Assembly (NCBI RefSeq): GCF_020329435.1
Contig: NZ_JAGKJK010000009.1
Coordinates: 124,001-188,000 of the forward strand
Reading direction: 5' to 3'
DNA length: 64,000 bases
DNA from: Bradyrhizobium hereditatis
Lineage (GTDB): Bacteria; Pseudomonadota; Alphaproteobacteria; Rhizobiales; Xanthobacteraceae
Shown in pieces: positions 59,731 through 64,000 of the stretch. The notes under the pieces were generated by a model, which saw only the letters and a list, made by a program, of their open reading frames with translations, ran no database searches and was not told where the DNA came from. Position 1 is the stretch's first letter, and every line of letters starts with the position of its first letter. The position numbers were made by a program, and so were the translations under genes.

Positions 59731-60172
59731 GCGACGCCAACGGACGGGTTGGGCCCAAAAGGAAGTTACGCGCCGACGCTGACGCTTTTGTTTCCCCCTC
59801 GGCAGCCGCGCTTCGTCCGACGTGCACGGCTTTGATTATCCCCGATAGTGACACCGGCGAGAGGCGACGTCACGTGCAAACTACCGATTGGCTTCCGCTG
59901 CGTCCATTTGCGCATGACGCGTGCGATGACTTTTCGCCAATGCGAAAATTTCGTGTCACGGGAACATGCGTGTCGCTCTTTGCTCGTGGTGTGCCACGGA
60001 AGCGTGCTGAGTGCAGTGCTCACTCATCGCAACCTCAGGGCACACGGCGTCGATTTGGCGCCCGTGCTTTTACGGGTGCCTCATCTTGCGCCATAGCGAC
60101 AAGCGGGGAGTTTTTGTGGTCCCACCATTTGCGCTTCGCTATAATCCACGAATCCTGATCGGTTAGCCCGCA
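59731..60172. other. divergent promoter region between the peptide-transporter operon and the SulP gene
   Basis: About 440 bases without a convincing gene. Open frames across it have no ribosome binding site or domain. The left part must carry the promoter of the six-gene ABC operon, the right part that of the SulP gene (the AT-rich GCTATAATCC near 60139 looks like a -10 element). No strong palindrome was seen. Confidence 0.4.
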
Positions 60173-61447
60173 ATGCCTGACGGCTCCGCCACCGCCCATC
60201 ACTACCGTCCCAAGCTCATTACCGTCCTGACGGAGGGCTACGGCTTCGACAGCTTCCGAAAGGACATGCTGGCGGCGCTCACGGTTGCGATCGTCGCGCT
60301 TCCGCTTTCGATGGCAATTGCCGTCGCCTCGGGCGTATCGCCCGAGCGGGGTTTATACGCCGCCGTCATCGGCGGCTTTTTAGTATCGGCGCTCGGCGGA
60401 AGCCGTTATCAGATCGGCGGTCCCGCCGGCGCGTTCATCGTCCTGGTTTCGGCCACTGTGACGCGCTTCGGACTCGAAGGACTGCTGCTGACCGTCTTTA
60501 TCTCCGGTTTCATGCTGACGCTGATCGGCCTTTTGCGGCTCGGCGCGCTGATCCGCTACATTCCGCATGCGGTGACGGTCGGCTTCACCTGCGGCATCGC
60601 GGTCACGATCTTCGCCAGCCAGCTCAGGGATCTCGGCGGCCTGAAGCTGCCTGGTGCCGAGCCCGGCCCGCTCTTGCCCAAGCTCGCCGCGCTCGGTCAG
60701 TCGTTGCCAACGCTCAATCCGGCGGCACTCGCCATCGGCGTCGGTTCGGCAGTCCTGATCTTCCTGCTGCGGCGGCTGGCGCCGAACTGGCCGGGAATGT
60801 TGATCGCGGTCGTGCTGGCCGCCGTTGCCGCCTGGCTGTTTCAGCTTCCGGTGGAGACGATCGGCAGCCGTTTCGGTCAACTTCCAGACGGGCTGCCGGC
60901 ACCGAATCTGCCGACGATCTCCTTCGCAACCGTTCTCGAAGTGTTGCCCGCGGCGCTTTCCTTCACGCTCCTTGGCGCCGTCGAGAGCCTGTTATCGGCG
61001 AAGGTCGCCGACGGCATGACCGGACGCAAGCATCGCTACAACATGGAGGTGGTGGCGCAAGGCATCGCTAACGTCGCCTCCGCCATTTTCGGCGGCATCA
61101 GCGTAACAGGCACGATCGCGCGCACCGCGACGAATATCCGGGCGGGCGCCCGCAGCCCGGTTTCCGGCATGGCGCATGCGCTGTTCGTGCTCGTATTCAT
61201 GGTGGCCGGCGCGCGACTCGCGAGCTTCGTCCCGCTCTCGACGCTCGCCGGTGTGCTGGTCGTGGTGTGCTGGAACATGGCCGAGAAGGAGGAGTTTGCG
61301 CGTCTGATTCAGAGCTGGCGCCCGGCCTGCGTGCTGATCGCGACCTTCGGCCTGACACTGATCGAAGACCTAACCGTCGGCATCATCGCCGGATGCGCGC
61401 TGGCCGCAGCGTTTGCGATTTACGATCGCATCCGCGCTCGCGCCTAA
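60173..61447 (+). CDS. SulP-family anion transporter without STAS domain
   Basis: A 424-residue multi-pass protein. It has DMLAALTVAIVALPLSMAIA, SGVSPERGLYAAVIGGFL and the QIGGPAGAFIV motif of the SLC26/SulP fold. A signature segment LGAVESLLSAKVADGMTG and GNISVTGTIARTATNI-like wording (GGISVTGTIARTATNIRAGA) follow. Proteins of this family move sulfate, bicarbonate or dicarboxylates across the inner membrane. The chain stops after the last helix, so the C-terminal STAS domain present in most SulP proteins (about 500-580 residues) is missing. Only the membrane part is expected to function, and regulation must differ. Confidence 0.9.
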   Translation: MPDGSATAHHYRPKLITVLTEGYGFDSFRKDMLAALTVAIVALPLSMAIAVASGVSPERGLYAAVIGGFLVSALGGSRYQIGGPAGAFIVLVSATVTRFGLEGLLLTVFISGFMLTLIGLLRLGALIRYIPHAVTVGFTCGIAVTIFASQLRDLGGLKLPGAEPGPLLPKLAALGQSLPTLNPAALAIGVGSAVLIFLLRRLAPNWPGMLIAVVLAAVAAWLFQLPVETIGSRFGQLPDGLPAPNLPTISFATVLEVLPAALSFTLLGAVESLLSAKVADGMTGRKHRYNMEVVAQGIANVASAIFGGISVTGTIARTATNIRAGARSPVSGMAHALFVLVFMVAGARLASFVPLSTLAGVLVVVCWNMAEKEEFARLIQSWRPACVLIATFGLTLIEDLTVGIIAGCALAAAFAIYDRIRARA

Positions 61448-61596
61448 TCCTTCGCCACAGATTTGGTCGCGAACTGCGGAAACGTCGCGGCGGCGATCGG
61501 GCCATCAGTGCGCCAGAAAATGACAGCGCCAATGAAGAACGGACGTTTGCCGGAGATCTGCTGGTTCTCCGGCGTGTCGCGGCCTTCCGGCTGCAT
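61444..61596 (-). CDS. possible small protein, 50 aa, behind the quinone oxidoreductase-like gene
   Basis: This minus-strand frame runs from ATG at 61596 to TAG at 61444-61446. It encodes MQPEGRDTPENQQISGKRPF, FIGAVIFWRTDGPIAAATFP and a short polar tail. It starts five bases after the stop of the upstream oxidoreductase gene and overlaps the SulP stop by four bases, so it fills the gap exactly. The hydrophobic core FFIGAVIFW is too short for a clear membrane helix. The ribosome binding site is weak, and translational coupling could replace it. No family is recognised; it may be spurious. Confidence 0.4.
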   Translation of the reverse strand: MQPEGRDTPENQQISGKRPFFIGAVIFWRTDGPIAAATFPQFATKSVAKD

Positions 61597-61600
61597 GCGT

Positions 61601-62578
61601 TCAGCTGAATTTGACGATCATCTTTCCAAGCGCCGAGCGCGACTGCATGGTCTTGAACGCCTCGCGGAAATTCTCGAACGGCACGATCTTGCCGACCACC
61701 GGCTGCAATTTCCCCGATGCCAGCCAGTCGAACAATTGCGCGATCAGCCGAGTGTGTGTCTCCGGCTCGCGCTTCTGGATTTGCGCGAGGTCGACGCCGA
61801 GCAGCGCGCCGCCCTTCAAGAGCGGCAGGTTGAAAGCCAGCGCCGGGATCGTGCCCGAGGCGAAACCGACCACGAGATGCCGCCCGCGCCAGGCGATCGA
61901 GCGAAACGCCTGCAGCGATACCTCGCCGCCAACGGGGTCGAAGATCACGTCCGGTCCATGCCCGCCGGTCAATTCCTTGAGCGTGTCGCGCCAGTTCGCC
62001 TGGGTGTAATCGATGGTCTGATCGGCGCCGAACCGCACGGCAAAGTCACGCTTTTCCGCCGTCGAGGCCGCGGCGATCACCCGCGCGCCCATCAGCTTGC
62101 CGATCTGGATCGCGGCAATGCCGACGCCGCCGGCCGCGCCGAGCACCAGCAATATCTCGCCTTCGCGTAGCGAGGCGCGGGCATCAAGCGCGTAAAGCCC
62201 GGTCAGATAGTTGGCCTGAAACGAGGCGCCGGCCTCGGAAGGAATCTGTGGCGGCAAGCTTTTGAGCGCCGCCGATGGCACCGAGATGTATTCGGCGAGC
62301 GCGCCGGAGCGGGCCATCCCGACCACCGGCATGCCCCGCTTGAATGCGGTGACATCGCCGGCAACGGCATCGACGATGCCGGCAAATTCGGTCCCCGGGA
62401 TGAACGGCAGCGGATCCTTGGTCTGGTAGAGTCCTTGCACCTTCAACCCGTCGACGAAGCCGACGGCCGCGGCGTGGATCTTGACGCGGACGTCGCCGTT
62501 GGAAATGCCGGGCGTATCGATCTCCCTGATCGAGATGCCGTCGATCGAATCGTAGTTGTCGACAACGACCGCCTTCAT
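61601..62578 (-). CDS. NADPH:quinone oxidoreductase-family protein (zinc-free MDR)
   Basis: A 325-residue medium-chain reductase. FIPGTEFAGIVDAVAGDV replaces the zinc-binding GHE motif and there is no structural-zinc cysteine cluster, which fits the quinone oxidoreductase/crotonyl-CoA reductase-like branch. NADPH binding: LVLGAAGGVGIAAIQIGKL and a downstream ASTAEKRDFA. The C-terminal end is RSALGKMIVKF. The start at 62578 is chosen for the MKAVVVDNYD beginning and GAGAG upstream. Substrates in this group range from quinones to enoyl compounds. The divergent SulP gene ends next to a small ORF behind it. Confidence 0.87.
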   Translation of the reverse strand: MKAVVVDNYDSIDGISIREIDTPGISNGDVRVKIHAAAVGFVDGLKVQGLYQTKDPLPFIPGTEFAGIVDAVAGDVTAFKRGMPVVGMARSGALAEYISVPSAALKSLPPQIPSEAGASFQANYLTGLYALDARASLREGEILLVLGAAGGVGIAAIQIGKLMGARVIAAASTAEKRDFAVRFGADQTIDYTQANWRDTLKELTGGHGPDVIFDPVGGEVSLQAFRSIAWRGRHLVVGFASGTIPALAFNLPLLKGGALLGVDLAQIQKREPETHTRLIAQLFDWLASGKLQPVVGKIVPFENFREAFKTMQSRSALGKMIVKFS

Positions 62579-62659
62579 GCAAATTCTCTCATGCGTTTTC
62601 TCGTTCTCCACCAAGGCCTTGCGTTGGCCTCTTGAGATGCTCTGAGATTCGGTCGAACA

Positions 62660-63733
62660 CTATTCGGCCGCCTCGGCCTGCCGGTCGATCGCGAGCGCGC
62701 CTTCCTTGATCAATGGAATCAAATCGCGGCCGATCGCCATGGTGTCATGCGGATTTTCGAAGCCGCGCAGCAGGAAGGAATGAATGCCCAGCCGGTAATA
62801 TTCCAGCACCGCGGCCGCGATCTGTTCGGGCGTTCCGACCAGGCATGACGTATTGCCGGGTGCGCCGGTGGCGCGGGCAATTCCCATCCAAAGCCGCTCG
62901 TCATGCACGTCGCCGCGCGCGGCATAGCCGAGCAGGCGCTCGGCGGAATGATTGGTTGGTTGCGGCGCGGCGCCGGTCTTGCGCTCGATATCGGCGAGCA
63001 GGGCGTTGGCCTTGTCCCATGCCGCGCCTTCGGTTGCCGCCATGATGGGACGCAGCGACATGTTGAAGCCGACGTTGCGCCCGAAGGCCGCAGCGCGGCG
63101 GCGGAAATCCTGTACGCGCTCCCGCGTCTCCTTCAGCGGCTCGCCGAAGATCGCGAACACGTCGCAATGCCTGGCGCCCATCTCCAGTGCGCCCTCGGAC
63201 GAGCCGCCGAAGAACAGGGTGGGATAGGGCTGCTGATACGGCTTGATGTCGGAATAGCCGCCTTCGACGCGGTAGAACTCGCCCTTGTGATCGATCGGGG
63301 TATCGCTGGTCCAGAGTTTTTGCATCACCTCGAGATATTCGCCGGCGCGGCGATAGCGGTCGGTCTTGGGCAGAAAATCGCCTTCGCTGGCCTGGTCCGC
63401 GTCGCTGGTGCCGGCGATGATGTGCAGCGCCATCCGTCCCTGTGTGAGCTGGTCGAAGGTCGCGACCTGCCGCGCCGCCAGTGCCGGGGCAACCGAGCCC
63501 GGCCGGTGCGCGATCAGGAACTTGATCCGCTCAGTGTGGTCAGCCGCATAAAGCGCAATCGCAAAACCTTCGGCAGCCGAGGCATAATATCCAACAAGGA
63601 CAGCATCATAGTTCCACTGCTCATGCAGCCGCGTGAAATCGATCACCCACTGTCGCGAAATCTGACCCTTGATCAGGTGAACCGCGACGCCCTCCTGCTG
63701 GGTGCCGATCATGCCAATGATTCTTGCGGGCAT
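62660..63733 (-). CDS. LLM-class flavin-dependent oxidoreductase (SsuD-like)
   Basis: A 357-residue luciferase-like monooxygenase of the FMNH2-dependent alkanesulfonate or long-chain class. It has the TIM-barrel pattern FLIAHRPGSVAPALAARQVA, FDQLTQGRMALHIIAGTSDA in parts, LPKTDRYRRAGEYLEVMQKLW, and the flavin-pocket YPTLFFGGSSEGALEMGA. AAGGAA precedes the ATG at 63733. SsuD-type enzymes desulfonate organosulfonates, and other members act on amines or hydrocarbons; the reductase partner is not adjacent. The GntR regulator that follows upstream may control it. Confidence 0.87.
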   Translation of the reverse strand: MPARIIGMIGTQQEGVAVHLIKGQISRQWVIDFTRLHEQWNYDAVLVGYYASAAEGFAIALYAADHTERIKFLIAHRPGSVAPALAARQVATFDQLTQGRMALHIIAGTSDADQASEGDFLPKTDRYRRAGEYLEVMQKLWTSDTPIDHKGEFYRVEGGYSDIKPYQQPYPTLFFGGSSEGALEMGARHCDVFAIFGEPLKETRERVQDFRRRAAAFGRNVGFNMSLRPIMAATEGAAWDKANALLADIERKTGAAPQPTNHSAERLLGYAARGDVHDERLWMGIARATGAPGNTSCLVGTPEQIAAAVLEYYRLGIHSFLLRGFENPHDTMAIGRDLIPLIKEGALAIDRQAEAAE

Positions 63734-63811
63734 GGCATTTCCTTGAGTTTTTGGTTTGGACCGAATGAAACGCGCATCGCCGTGCGAATGCAAGCGCTTA
63801 GCGACTTGTGT

Positions 63812-64000
63812 TTAGGCGTCGCCTTCGCGTTCCGCGCTCGCCATTGCTTCGCCGCTTCTGCGGCGCGATAGGGCGGACGTGATGTTGCGCTCGGTCAGAT
63901 CCATCAGGCGGTGCATCGCGCGCCGCGCGCCATCCGGATTGCGTGCCCAGATCTCGTCGAGGATGGCGCGGTGATAGGGCAGGCTCTTGCGCGGCGCGCC
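63812..64000 (-). CDS. GntR/FCD-family transcriptional regulator, C-terminal part (cut by window end)
   Basis: Read on the minus strand, the frame is open from the window edge to a TAA at 63812-63814. It gives 62 residues, GAPRKSLPYHRAILDEIWAR, then NPDGARRAMHRLMDLTERNI and a polar tail. The H-xx-I-L-D-x-I pattern followed by D/P-GARRAM is the final helix pair of FCD ligand-binding domains in the FadR subfamily of GntR regulators. It runs in the same direction as the LLM oxidoreductase, 78 bases upstream of it, so it may be that gene's regulator. The helix-turn-helix lies outside the window. Confidence 0.75.
   Translation of the reverse strand, partial: GAPRKSLPYHRAILDEIWARNPDGARRAMHRLMDLTERNITSALSRRRSGEAMASAEREGDA

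Noticed and set aside
59832..60158. small gene between the peptide-transporter operon and the SulP gene
   Set aside because: The 108-codon frame has no ribosome binding site, no domain and poor codon character; the region is better read as promoter DNA.

Overview
The window reads as chromosome of a high-GC alphaproteobacterium, most likely Bradyrhizobium or a close Bradyrhizobiaceae relative. The reasons are the strong GC3 bias in the coding frames, an RpoH-type sigma factor, several families of long inverted intergenic repeats, many small secreted proteins, and a tryptophan-to-aminobenzoyl-CoA catabolic block. The genus is inferred from remembered family resemblance, not from a search. Both window ends cut a gene: a DUF2950 protein on the left and a GntR/FCD regulator on the right.

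Region 0-15.5 kb: small secreted or hypothetical proteins, one apparently frameshifted; a 33-base tRNA-Gln-like 3' end without the rest of a tRNA (2813-2845); a hybrid MHYT-PAS histidine kinase; an RND efflux operon (permease, adaptor and a low-complexity secreted protein); an OmpR-type two-component pair; and rpoH. Region 15.5-25.7 kb: a thiolase; a LuxR-type regulator whose receiver has lost its phosphorylatable Asp; a phospholipase D-VTT fusion coupled to an EEP-family nuclease/phosphatase; two tandem GH13 glucosidases; and a DHDPS-superfamily lyase facing a class III CoA-transferase.

Region 27.4-44.5 kb is the most coherent block. Tryptophan 2,3-dioxygenase, an HGGxW hydrolase (kynurenine formamidase candidate) and kynureninase would turn tryptophan into anthranilate. 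A 2-aminobenzoate-CoA ligase and a two-domain 2-aminobenzoyl-CoA monooxygenase/reductase would then activate and dearomatise it. An SDR, an enoyl-CoA hydratase-family protein and a RidA-family protein could process the products. Two paralogous cupins, two further flavin monooxygenases, an ABC substrate-binding protein, a MarR and an AraC regulator are embedded in it. Six promoter regions carry a similar 26-bp palindrome (11-bp arms, 4-bp spacer, half-site like TAAAATAATTT), which suggests one regulon, probably run by the MarR protein.

Region 44.8-52.6 kb is a hexuronate/sugar-acid locus: a mannitol-dehydrogenase-family oxidoreductase diverging from a GntR regulator, a TRAP transporter, an idonate-type dehydrogenase and mannonate dehydratase, with a 29-bp palindrome in the divergent promoter. 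Region 52.7-59.7 kb is a six-gene peptide/opine ABC transporter operon with two tandem, very similar substrate-binding proteins. The right end holds a SulP transporter without a STAS domain, a quinone-oxidoreductase-like protein with a small ORF directly behind it, and an LLM flavin oxidoreductase next to the truncated GntR gene.

No CRISPR array, rRNA, complete tRNA, transposase or phage gene was seen.
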